Shown here piece after piece: positions 47,689 through 57,809 of a DNA stretch of 64,000 nucleotides (the first letter of the stretch is position 1; each line of letters opens with the position of its first letter). The notes below the pieces were generated by a model that saw nothing but the letters and a program-made list of their open reading frames with translations, searched no databases and was not told where the DNA came from. Origin of the DNA: Pterobdella sp. o SKG-2022 (lineage: Eukaryota; Annelida; Clitellata; Hirudinida; Piscicolidae); assembly GCA_964035795.1 (NCBI GenBank), contig OZ038320.1:20850589-20914588 (forward strand), given 5' to 3'. Position numbers and translations under genes: made by a program.

Positions 47689-48822
47689 GTTTGTTTTTTT
47701 TATCTGATGTTCATTTATAAAATAATTTTATAAGTTTTCTCTTTATATTATATTCCAAAAAAATATGTAGAAATTTTTTCGAAAAAATAATTTACAATAT
47801 ACTCAAAAAGATTTTTTCCATTATTGTGAAACTTCGAGTGATAATTAACAAACTAAAGTTTTTTGATGTTTTCTATTCTTCAAGAGCATTTTTCGAGTGC
47901 AAAGAAAAAAACTGCAATAAAGAATTTCTCTCATTAGTTCTGTTGGTTCAAAATTATTTTTAATTTCAATTTTTGCAAAGAATTTTAGTTTTTAATTTAA
48001 TTTTAAAAAGTCAATGATTTTTCATAAGGTTTAGTATTTTCTTTAGTTAAAATTCAAAACAGAAATAAGAATTTTTTAAATTATTTTTTTGAATCAGTTT
48101 CTGATAGACTGATTAAAGTGAATAAAGAACTTTTCAATTTGATCATGCCATTCGATGTTCAGTTACCAGTTGCATTATGATACTCACCACCGAACCTTCT
48201 GCTCTCAATGCCAACTCATTTTACCAAGCCAGTATCTTCTAGATCTTCATATTGCAGAGAGACATTCATCTTCATTGTTTAATACTAAAAATCAGGTAAT
48301 TATTTTTGTGACTGAATAAATATTTTATGTTAACACTTATTTAAAATAATGTATTTTAATTATGATCTTTTGAAATGTTTCAATTTTTATTCACAAAAAG
48401 TGGACATGCCTAGTTGTTGGTTGCAATTTCATTGCTTCTTCGGAGGTTCTAAGAAAACAGCATCTTTTTAAAAGTCATGGTTATCCTAATAGTTTTCGTT
48501 ACTACCATTATTTGGGAAATAAAATCAACAAAGTGAATCTTTCAAAATGTGATAGAAATACTTCAAAAGATCATACAAATAAAAGTACTCTCAAACACAC
48601 TGAAAAAGTTTGTAGATCTGAAGTAACAAATAATCACTTGGAGGGAAATGATGTTGAAGCTATGGAAATTGAAGTGCCACAAATAAATTCATCAAAAAAG
48701 TAATTATTAAGTTCATCTTTTTCAAATCCTTAAAAAGTTTTGATATTATTCACAGAGTTCCAAAAACCATCTGCTTCGGAAACAAGTCAAAAAAAGCATT
48801 CTCTAGTAAAAAATTTACTTGA
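47555..48822 (+). CDS. ZNF511: ZNF511-type C2H2 zinc-finger protein, complete
   Basis: Five exons (47555-47688, 47885-47941, 48163-48295, 48401-48699, 48756-48822) join in perfect phase to 229 codons plus stop. Three C2H2 fingers are visible. Finger 1 spans C50-x4-C55-x12-H68-x4-H73 and is built across exons 2 and 3. Finger 2 is C77-x2-C80-x12-H93-x4-H98 (FCSQCQLILPSQYLLDLHIA). Finger 3 is C111-x4-C116-x11-H128-x4-H133. The YP.SFR segment after finger 3 and the C-terminal VPKTICFGNKSKKAF are hallmarks of vertebrate ZNF511 and its orthologues. So is the N-terminal SFFQQGNI, which resembles FFxxGDV. The family is a conserved nuclear-type protein of poorly known function. The start is the first ATG of exon 1; an upstream non-coding exon is possible. 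AATAAA follows at 49052. Confidence 0.88.
47885..47941 (+). CDS. ZNF511: ZNF511-like exon 2 (57 bases)
   Basis: Acceptor TATTCTTCAAG. Reads AFFECKEKNCNKEFLSLV with the cysteine pair of finger 1. The donor CT|GTTGGT is weak, but it is the only one that restores finger 1 spacing. Confidence 0.75.
48163..48295 (+). CDS. ZNF511: ZNF511-like exon 3
   Basis: Acceptor CGATGTTCAG. YQLHYDTHHRTFCSQC matches the SYEHHYNTLHRNVCSFC region of human ZNF511, giving the histidines of finger 1 and the cysteines of finger 2. Ends AATCAG|GTAATT in phase 0. Confidence 0.9.
48401..48699 (+). CDS. ZNF511: ZNF511-like exon 4
   Basis: Acceptor CACAAAAAG. Starts WTCLVVGCNFIASSEVLRKH (finger 3) and continues through an acidic and polar linker ending EAMEIEVPQINSSKK. 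The donor AAAAAA|GTAATT lies inside what looks like a stop codon if read through. Confidence 0.88.
48756..48822 (+). CDS. ZNF511: ZNF511-like exon 5, conserved C-terminus
   Basis: Acceptor ATTCACAG. VPKTICFGNKSKKAFSSKKF then T and TGA. The xPxTICFGxxxxxxF box is the conserved end of the family. Confidence 0.88.
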
Positions 48823-49323
48823 TTTTGTTTTTTATTGAAACTTTTTCCTGTTTTCAATATATGATTTTAAACCCTTGTATTTTTTTTATTTTAAAATTGA
48901 TCATTTCAAAATAATCATTTTGTTTTCATGAATATTTTTTTTCTATGAAAGCATATAAATGCTTTAGGTAATTTTTCCATTTTATATATTGAGTTATCTT
49001 GAACTAATAATACGTATGAATCGATAAAGTTACCTTAAATACGATGATCCAAATAAAAATTTTGTTTGCTTAAACTGATAAAAACTTAAATTAGAAAATT
49101 TAGAATGGCTTGTTTCTAAAAATATACTTTGGTACACCCATTTCTCGCTTGAAACCAGAATTATGCATCATTCATTCATTAAAAAACCTATTTAAGAGTT
49201 CATTAAAATTAGTATGGGGTTTATGCTACCGATACATTGGCTGTAACATCTTGAGTTGAATGATTTATTCGTTATTCGTTAGAACAGTTTGAAGTGTTTT
49301 TTAAATTTTCATGAAGTCTCTCC
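48823..49323. other. 3' flank of the zinc-finger gene
   Basis: Contains AATAAA at 49052-49057, a plausible polyadenylation signal for the upstream gene. Nothing else is recognised before the LINE fragment. Confidence 0.45.
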
Positions 49324-51004
49324 CATGGATGTGGTCTCATGAATGAAAATGGACCTAAGCTGCTAGAATTTCGCTAAAATAACAACCAGGTAGTGGGAGG
49401 CTTTCTGTTTCCTCACCGAGACATTCACAAGCTCACTTAGTACTTGCCCAGTAATAGAAATAGGAACAAAAACGGAATATTCCTCCAGTTGCTTCAGACC
49501 TCAACATCAGTCTTAACCCACCATCAACGCTTGAAATAATTCTAGCCATGAAATCTCGGAAAAACAACAAAGCAATTGGACATGAAAATTTCAATGCTAA
49601 AATTTTCAAAGCAGATCCAATCCTAGCAGCTAACATATTTTAGCCATTGTTTGAAGAAATATGGCGAAAAAAACGAGTACCTACAAAGTGGACAAAAGGA
49701 GTGATTGTTAAGATCCCCAAAAAAAGTTCATTACATGACTGCAACAGTTGGAGAGAAAACACTATTTTTTGTTCCTAGTAAGGTACTTGCTAAAATTATC
49801 TTTCAGCGATTAGCAGATGCAGGGAAAAACAGGCTTGATTTCGCAAAGGAAGAGGATGTGTAAAACAGATCTTTTCTTTGCGCAACATCATTGAGCAGGG
49901 TTCGCAATGGCAAAAACAGCTTTACATAAGCTTCGTCAATTTTGAAAAAGCCTTTGGCAGTGTTCATAGAGAGAGTATGTGTCTGGTGCTGAGATCATAT
50001 GAAATTCTCCAATACTTTGCTCAATTAATTCAAAGTTTTCACAGTAACTTTAGTTGCAGTGTTGGAGGTAATGACATATGGTTTGAGGTCAAAACAGGAG
50101 TAAGACAGAGCTGTGTGATGTCAGCATTGCTTTTCAACCTTACCATTGATTGGGTAATGCGCTGCACTACAGAAGCTAAAACGAAAGGAATCAAGTGGAC
50201 TCATTTTTTTACATTAAATGACCTTGACTTCGCAAATGATCGAGCACTAATCTCTTATACACATTGTCACACGCAGGATAAAACGGACAAACTGTTTTCC
50301 ATAGACCAGCAGGTTGGGCTCAAGATCAGCCAAAAGAAAACTGAAGTCATGACTATCAATGTGCTGTCACCAACCCCAGTGCAACTTGACAAACACGATC
50401 TTTGTAGTACAGATCAGTTTACATATTTTGGTAGCATTTTGATAATATATGGTGGTGCTGAGAAGGATATTAAAAGTAGGCTCAAAAAAGTAAGAAACGC
50501 TTTTAGGAGCATGATGACTTTATGGAAGTTCTCTCAGTACACCGTCAACACCAAGGTCAAGCTGTACAAAACCTGTATTTTGTCTGTGCTTCTATATTGA
50601 TCTAAGTGTTAGAGAATGACAGAAAAAGATACCAATAGAATTTTAGCTTTTCATACACGAAGTTTACGAAACATTCTGAAAATCTACTAGCCTGATACCA
50701 TCTCGAACAATGAGCTTTTCTCCTGTTGTCACCAGGAAGACATGGCTACCATCATCATGAGAAAACGATGGCGATGAATTGATCATGTCTTGAAAAGAGA
50801 AGAAGGTTTTATAGTCTTCATTGGACACCAGAGGGAAAGAGAAAACGAGGCCGCCCAAAAACAACATGGCGTCGGACAGTCGAAGCAGAGCTAAAAGAAA
50901 TAAAGCATACTTGGGGCACCATCACCAAGTTGGCTCAAAACAGACATGAGTGGAAACTTTTTGTTGCTGTCCTATGCGCCAATAGGCGTAACAGGCACTA
51001 TTAA
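49324..51004 (+). mobile_element. RTE-like LINE fragment, 5' truncated and internally deleted
   Basis: The fragment starts inside an APE endonuclease (HGCGLMNENGPKLLEF, FPHRDIHKLT, 49324-49440). Without the rest of that domain it passes into the RT entry region (NIPPVASDLNISLNPPS from 49476, and FKADPILAANIF). It then gives RT motifs RLADAG, a frame open at 49878-50600, and the conserved C-terminus HWTPEGKRKRGRPKTTW and RRTVEAELKEI, with a natural stop at 51002-51004. The motif set matches the 'endonuclease-reverse transcriptase' group often annotated as craniofacial development protein 2-like in invertebrates. Stops and shifts occur throughout the 5' half and after 50600. Base composition is more balanced than in the 17-kb LINE, so this is a separate family. 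Confidence 0.88.
49878..50600 (+). pseudogene. RTE-like reverse transcriptase core, inactivated
   Basis: The longest open part of the fragment (240 codons) reads LYISFVNFEKAFGSVHRESM, the VKTGVRQSCVMSALLFNLTI motif, DLDFANDRALIS at the catalytic site, GLKISQKKTEVMT, and FTYFGSI. The conserved FADD box is FAND, so one of the two metal-binding aspartates is gone, and the glycine of RQGC is serine. This frame would act in target-primed reverse transcription, but it is dead in this copy. The minus-strand frames at 49433-49636, 50664-50867 and 50922-51227 are shadows. Confidence 0.85.
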
Positions 51005-53121
51005 TATATAAAGTCTCTCTCAAACGTTCCATCCAGCTGTAAATAACTAAAACACTTGTATGGTTTGGGTAATTATTTATTTTTAATACATAGAGATGAA
51101 GTTTTAAACTTTTTTTGATGTTTATGAAAAATTTTTCATTCGAGATGTTTTTACATGTCTGCGAAATACTTCTGCACCTTTTCAAGAAGTTCATCATTTC
51201 AAATGGCTCGCACCGAGAAAAGCTCATTAAAAAATGCTCAAATTATTAAAGGCATGAATTCCGTGGCGTAGAGTAGCTTCTAAAAATCCAAAAATTGCAA
51301 AATTTCCTATCTTTTTTTCAAAAGCAACCGAAAAATAACAATTAAAATATTCACTTTGGTTTTGTGCATGAAAGATTTCAAAAGTATAAGTTATTTAGTG
51401 AATGTAAGCGGATAATATTTGCAAATTTTCAACATCCAGTGTTTGCTTTTTGAAAATAAAAAAAAAATGAGATTAGAATTATATAAAACAAATCAAAATA
51501 AACAGGTAGGCACACCACAAAAAACAATTGTAATTATTTGCTATATATGTGTTCGGTGATGTCATTGAAGGTGTAATTAAATGAGACAGAGTTTTCTTAA
51601 TTACCAGTTCTCTCTAAGCGCTTATTAAAAAGAGAATATGTGTGTATATGCAACTCTGGTATTAATTGACAGACTACGTGTTTAATAATAACTTCAGTAT
51701 AGACATAAGTATCATGAATCAAATTGATCTTCTCAATATTCACACGTTTCTTTGTCGCCTTTCAAGTGTTTCATGAAACCTAAAATTCAACTAATTAGTG
51801 CTATCAATTGTTGTATTCCAAAAAAGATAAAAAATAAATAATTAATAGTTCTTTTCGTGTAATTTTTTTACTGATCATAAGAAAAAAATAATCCTCAATG
51901 ATTTGACGAAAAACAGCGAGATAGACTGCCATTAAGGTTCAGATTAATTATTATTTTTGAATTATAAATAATAAGGGTAGTAATAGTGTTTGGTAGTCTG
52001 GTAAAGACAAAAGAAATTAGTAAAAAGGCGCCGAAGTAGTTTAATGTTCAACTATTTCATGATTTTTCGTGTCACTATTGAAACTACTCACTATATATAT
52101 ATATATGTTTCAAATGATGGCATTATCTACCGGGATATACAATTCCTGAAAATTACGTTCGCTGTATGAGTGTATGTTTCAATTAGTCAATTTGTGAATT
52201 TTTTGTTTTTTTTATTTTTAATTTATAATATTATAAGCCTTAAATAGGATTTCTTAAATACTCATAAGCAAAGGTTTTGAAAACATGGGGAATTTTGCCT
52301 CGAATTCAATAATAAAAAAAGTTTAAATGAAGACTTACAGACGTACTTAGAAAAATCTATATTAACCTTTTAAATTAATTTATTAAAATCCATATACAGC
52401 AATTTGCATAAAAATTTCAAATATAGTTTAGAGTATGTTTAAAGTTCAGATAAATTTAGACACGCATTTCCCAGATTAAGTATATAATTTTAAAAATGGT
52501 ATATATTAAGTTTATCGCCATTATTATCAATATTGTTCCGTTTGCCTTTTTCAGTTCACTTGCAGTATGATTGACATTAAAATGGTACCCATTCATTCAA
52601 GAGATATCGTATGCTGTTTTAAGTGCTTAAAGAATAAATTTTATAATTATACTCTGAGAAAATACTCTATTAATCATATTCAAAATGATAGTTCAAAACC
52701 AACAAAATTTCTTTTGCTATTTAGAATGTGTATTGATGTCATATTAGGATTTCTTGCACTTAGAGAGCTTTCAAGTTCACAATGAAGCATGCGAAAAGAG
52801 TTTCAATCTTGTCAATAAACATGAGAATTCACTTTTATTAAAAATATTTCTTCAAGGAGTAAACACTTTCCTCCTAGTATTTCACCCAGCACCCTATAAG
52901 TTAAAAGTTTATCTGGTACTCTAATTTATCCCACTATAATTGAAAAGCATGCTGTTTATAAATTAATAGATCTATAGATTTTATCAGCAATTTATTGCCA
53001 ACTAATCTTAAAACACTATTCTCAATGTATAAACTGATTAATTACTTTTAAAACAACTATCTATTCATATTTCTTGCTACTTGGGTGCAATAACTTTGAC
53101 TCAGGTGCAAAGTAGTAGCAG

Positions 53122-53176
53122 TTTGCGAGACGGCCTCCCGCTGGGAGCGTCCTAACGGCGCCTAGGGTCTCGTAAA
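53122..53176. repeat. CpG-dense inverted repeat able to form a three-way junction
   Basis: The outer arms TTTGCGAGAC (53122-53131) and GTCTCGTAAA (53167-53176) pair over ten positions with one G-T. Between them, CTCCC-GCT-GGGAG forms one perfect hairpin, and CCTA...TAGG with a GGCGCC-containing loop forms a second. Seven CpGs lie in about 50 bases, unlike anything around it. Confidence 0.8.
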
Positions 53177-56100
53177 TGCCATTCAGTTTTACATTTGGTG
53201 CGAAGAAAACTTTATAAGCCACCTTAAAATGACCGAGTATTTAATCTGCCTTGTGTGTGATTTTATTTCGTATCATTCTGTCGGTTGTCATTAGACTTTT
53301 CCCATATCTTATGAGTGTGTTTTAATTGTTTCTAACAATGTTCGTCGGTGCCTTTGAAACTGTCTGTAGCCAGTTTGGTGTTAAAATGTTGTTAATTATC
53401 TCTATTTAAAGTTTCCTAGTTGTTAAGTTGTTGCGGATTAAGCTTTGTTATAAGTTTAATCGAAATTTTAAAAAGAAATGTTTGTTTAAAGTGTTTCTGT
53501 TGTAACTAGTTTGTCTTCCAGTGAAAATTTTTATTTTATCAATGAACCAATGAACCGAAAAATACATAAGGCAATAATGCATTTATGAGAAATTTAAAAA
53601 TGCAAGTTGAACCATTGATAAAATTTGCAAAATATCATGTAAAAAGCAAATTCCCATCAATATTAATGAATAATTGAACAAAAGAGGACAGATAAATCAA
53701 TTTAATGATTGTAGCATGTATTTTTATTGTCAGGTTTTCACTATTTCCTCTACCGAACCCTGTAATTAGTTTTACTTTATTATGAAGAAATTGAAATTGA
53801 TTATCAGTAATTTCATATAGTTCGTGAACTAAATGCCTTGAAAGGGTGTTTTCAAATGAAACACTTGATAAAGTTATATTAAAATTTTTTTCTTCTTATC
53901 AAAAGTTTAAGCTCTGGGATAAGTGTAGCATAATATTGGAGGTTTTAGTAAAAACTAGAAAAGTAATTCCATGGTTGTTTCTCCCACCGTTTTACCTATC
54001 AATGGAGCTGATAAAATTAAAATATCAAAAAATCTCATTTTTGTTCAATAATTCATTTTTTAAAATGCATCTAAATGATTTAAGCAATTAACACACTAAA
54101 TTGAAACTTTGAAAGGATATTTTAGACGTGAAATAATTATAGAAAATTTGAAATGGAATTAATATATAAACCAAAAACATACCTTTTTCTATTTATTTCT
54201 TGATGCTTTTTGTGTACGCCCATTTCTGAATACAGCTCCCGTAACCAATCAAAAAAAGAATTTTAAATAAACAAATGTTTCTATTGGTTGGTGTAAAACA
54301 AACAAGTCTTCAAAATACTCGTTTAGTTTAACCTTTATTACCTCGAACTGATGAATTATTGTATTTTTGATGTTTCATGCTTGGATTTATTACACAAATA
54401 CCATCGAAGTTTTAACTCACGTGTTTCCACCTACCAACAAATAAACCAAAGTTTCAATGTCTTCAAGATTGTTTCAGAAATTTATGAACATTTTTAGTAT
54501 ATTTATATATCTTTGATCGTTTTAAATTTCTGATTAATCTTGTTTTTATTATGAATGCACCAACAGAGTTTGTAACTCGATCTTCACAATTTTATTGCGT
54601 TTCTAAATTTAAAAATCTTTATAAATACCATCTATTGGAAGGAACTATACAAATGAACTTTGAATGAAAAAACCTCATCTCATAAAATTTTTACAATTTC
54701 TTATGAAGAATAAATCTTTATTTCGCTTAGAAACATTTTGAAATAAAATTGTGCTTAAAAATCAACTAAATAGCAAAGAATGTCTGTTCTTTTATAAATG
54801 ACTCAATTCATTTCAATTAAAATCTTAGTTATTTTCGCTATATTAAACTCAAAAAAAAGTGATAAAAATGCTAAAGCAAAAACAAGAACAATAGAAATAA
54901 TATTTTCAATATGGGAACACCCTTTTGCAACGATATATCTACTCATGTTCTACTTATATATATAAGAAAGACAGTGTCAAAAAGAGAATTTAAAAAATAC
55001 TCGTTGACAACAAAAGATTCTTCTATCAAAATTTAAATAAGAAATATTGTAAGTTTATTTGTATATTCTTCAGTGGTAATCAACATACGATTTAATGCTT
55101 TGACAACGTGAGGGTGAATTATAGGTACTATTCAGAAACAAGCCAAATGAGCAAATCCTTGTGTCTATTCAGTGAGTTCATTTTTTGGATTTTTTATAAG
55201 TTACTTAACTTTCTAAAAGGATAAATAATTAAATACGTTATAACACGTTCTAATACAAGCATATAACGAAGATCCTAACTACAAAAATTACTGTAAATTT
55301 AATTATTGAAATACGAAAGCAGATTAATATTATCAAGTTTAAGTAAAAATTAAAATTGAAAATGATGAATACCGGCGTTAAAGTTTACACTTTTATATTG
55401 AATTATGAAATATACCTTCTATTTAAATATTATATTATTTTTCAACTATAAATCAGCTTCCCACTTGAGAAAAATTTCATATAGATTTAAAATAAATAAA
55501 GTTGTTTCAAAGAATTCTATAAATCAATTATGTCAATTTCAATCAACAATAATAAAAACAATAGCTACAAATTTGCATTGTTTCCCACTTTAATGATTCA
55601 AGAAAAAGTATCTAAGCTCAAATGGCTATTTTGGATCTTGATCAAATTCAAGTTTATACATTATCTTGAAATAAAATTTGCATTGAAAACAACATTGATA
55701 GAACTTTATTTTTCTCATTTTTTTTTAAATTTGAAATATAGAGTTTTTTATCAATTATATATTCTATTAAAGTTGCTCTGCATTACATGCCAGTATTGAA
55801 ACGTGCTGGAATGTAAGTCTAATGAATCTGAGCGTGAAATATAATGGATATTAGAAGGCGTGACACTGCTTTAAACATTCACTAAAATTTCAACTTCACG
55901 TTTTTTGAAGCCACCTATGTATGAGAATATTTTTTTTATTAACTGTTACAATTATTTAGTTTTGTTTTCATGCATGATCACAAAATGATATAAGTAATGG
56001 TCATGATGCGTAATGAAAACATGCATTCATGATATAGAGGGATGAAAAACGTGGCACGGAATTAGGTGTATTTAATCTGCAATGACTACCTAATCAAGAC

Positions 56101-56187
56101 AACCAGTCGTTAAGATTGCCAACTGATAAATACAGTTTTACGTTTAGAATTAAAAATTATCAAAATGTCTGCTTTATTTTGTAAATG

Positions 56188-56235
56188 CTATGTTTAAATC
56201 TTTCCCTTTGTCTATGTTTAAATCTTTTCTTTTTT
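56188..56235. repeat. 24-bp direct repeat, two copies
   Basis: CTATGTTTAAATCTTTCCCT at 56188 recurs at 56212 as CTATGTTTAAATCTTTTCTT; the period is 24. It lies 18 bases upstream of a TATAAAA sequence. Confidence 0.85.
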
Positions 56236-56252
56236 CGCTCACATCCGTTTCG

Positions 56253-56259
56253 TATAAAA
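56253..56259 (+). promoter_or_regulatory. Possible TATA box of the Six gene
   Basis: CGTATAAAAAGG is a good TATA-box context about 970 bases before the Six start codon. In such AT-rich DNA the match may be chance; no initiator was confirmed. Confidence 0.2.
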
Positions 56260-57227
56260 AGGTTTAAAGCATTTTCAAAACTTCAAACCATAATAAACTA
56301 CTTTTTAAACTCATTGACTTGAACATATTTTTTGTGACTCAAAATGAACAGCTAAAAAGACAGGTTAATCACCAACACCACACGTGTCAACTCTTATCTC
56401 ATCTTCTCATCTTACATCATCACAGAAGTGACGTTTGCTGAAGTCATTTTTATACCTCTTTTCATTGTTTTACGCTTGCCTGCCTATGACTCCGCCTAAG
56501 AAAAAAAATATATTCTTCAATTTTAAACTCACTTCACTTTTTTGTATGTGAGCTTAGATGGGTTACACTAAATTCCACACTGGGAACTAATGCTTTTTAT
56601 CCATAATTTAAAAATTTGCAAAATATGAACATTCATATTGAAAACTATAGATTAAAATAAATTTTATTCAATGTTCTCAAGAACGTGAAGTTTCCATCAT
56701 TAACGTTCACAAAACCTTATCAACTTTTCCATCTTAATCTTTTAAGTATGATCACCTATTGGTAACTAGCTGCTCTGTGAAGTATTAACAGAGGCTTACC
56801 CGCTGTGTTGAGTACTTGGGAAAAATATGAAAAGACAACCTCGTTTAGGTTACATAGCATATTGCAGTTATCAATAGCATCAGTCTTCAATAATAATAAT
56901 ATGATGTTTTTGTGTTATTTCTTAAAGATTTGGAAAATGATTTTATTATAAATAACACATTCTCAAAAGTTATAACTTTTTGAATTAAAATGAATTTTAA
57001 GAAAAATGTCATTATTTTAAATCCGACCGTAAAATAAGTATCATATTTCGTTCTTCATAGTCTATTGTCTTCTCATGATCTAGCAAATAGCGCTAATGAA
57101 AAGTTGATTTAAGAGTCATCATGCAAATAATTTCAATAAAAATATCCTAATAAATTTTCGAAAATTTCATCAAGGTCACTTGAAAACCGCTGAGTAAAAT
57201 AATTTTTCCACGATTTGATAACCAAAC

Positions 57228-57809
57228 ATGACGTCTTTGTTATCAATCACAAATGTCCTATCCTCTCCCCTCCATTTATCTGCTAAAAACTCTTGTATGA
57301 ACAGCAAACCACACACCATCATAAAGCATAATTCCAACATTGAACTCTATAAAAGTGAGCATTTAGAATCAAATATAGCCGTTGGAAATGAGCTCTTTGA
57401 TAAGAGCGAGACAAATGCAGAAAAGAATTTTGAACTATTTACAACACTTAACTATTCCAGACCTCTAGAGAGTAGTGCAACAACAACAACAACAACAACA
57501 ACTTTAAATAGTATTTTTGAAGAAAACAAACTCAAATTCTCAAAGAACTTCAACAATCTTTTCAATCCTTACTACTATCCACAACAAGCCCGTTACAATC
57601 ATGAGTACAATAGCTATTACAACGAAAACGAGCGCTTGCCATTCAAATTCTCGCAAACCACTTTGCCTTCAACGTTTTTATCAAACTCTCATAAGTTTTC
57701 ACCGTCATTCTTCCCTACATTGACTCATCCATTCAACACTCCAAACCTTTCTTACAAAGACACTTCACGTCTCGGCTTCACTCTCGAGCAAGTAGCATGT
57801 GTTTGTGAA
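57228..57809 (+). CDS. Six1/2: Six1/2 exon 1: long N-terminal extension and start of SIX domain
   Basis: 194 codons, donor GAA|GTGAGT, phase 0. It contains the (ACA)n run coding threonine (57480-57503), a tyrosine/asparagine-rich stretch ([14 protein letters not shown]), and [12 protein letters not shown]. Family members usually begin only a few residues before this last motif. Confidence 0.92.

Larger units (their letters stand above)
51005..57227. other. Intergenic region upstream of the Six gene
   Basis: No gene recognised. It contains an AT dinucleotide run (TATATATATATATAT, 52092-52106), a CpG-dense foldable element (53122-53176) in a patch of raised GC (53090-53400), a 24-bp direct repeat (56188-56235), a TATAAAA at 56253-56259 and an ACACGTGT palindrome near 56381. 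The part nearest 57228 probably includes the 5' UTR and promoter of the Six gene. Confidence 0.5.

Noticed and set aside
49433..51227. Minus-strand frames 49433-49636, 50664-50867, 50922-51227
   Set aside because: Antisense of the RTE-like LINE.
57517..57723. 68-codon frame inside Six exon 1 and minus frame 60612-60821
   Set aside because: Shadows of the Six1/2 coding frame.
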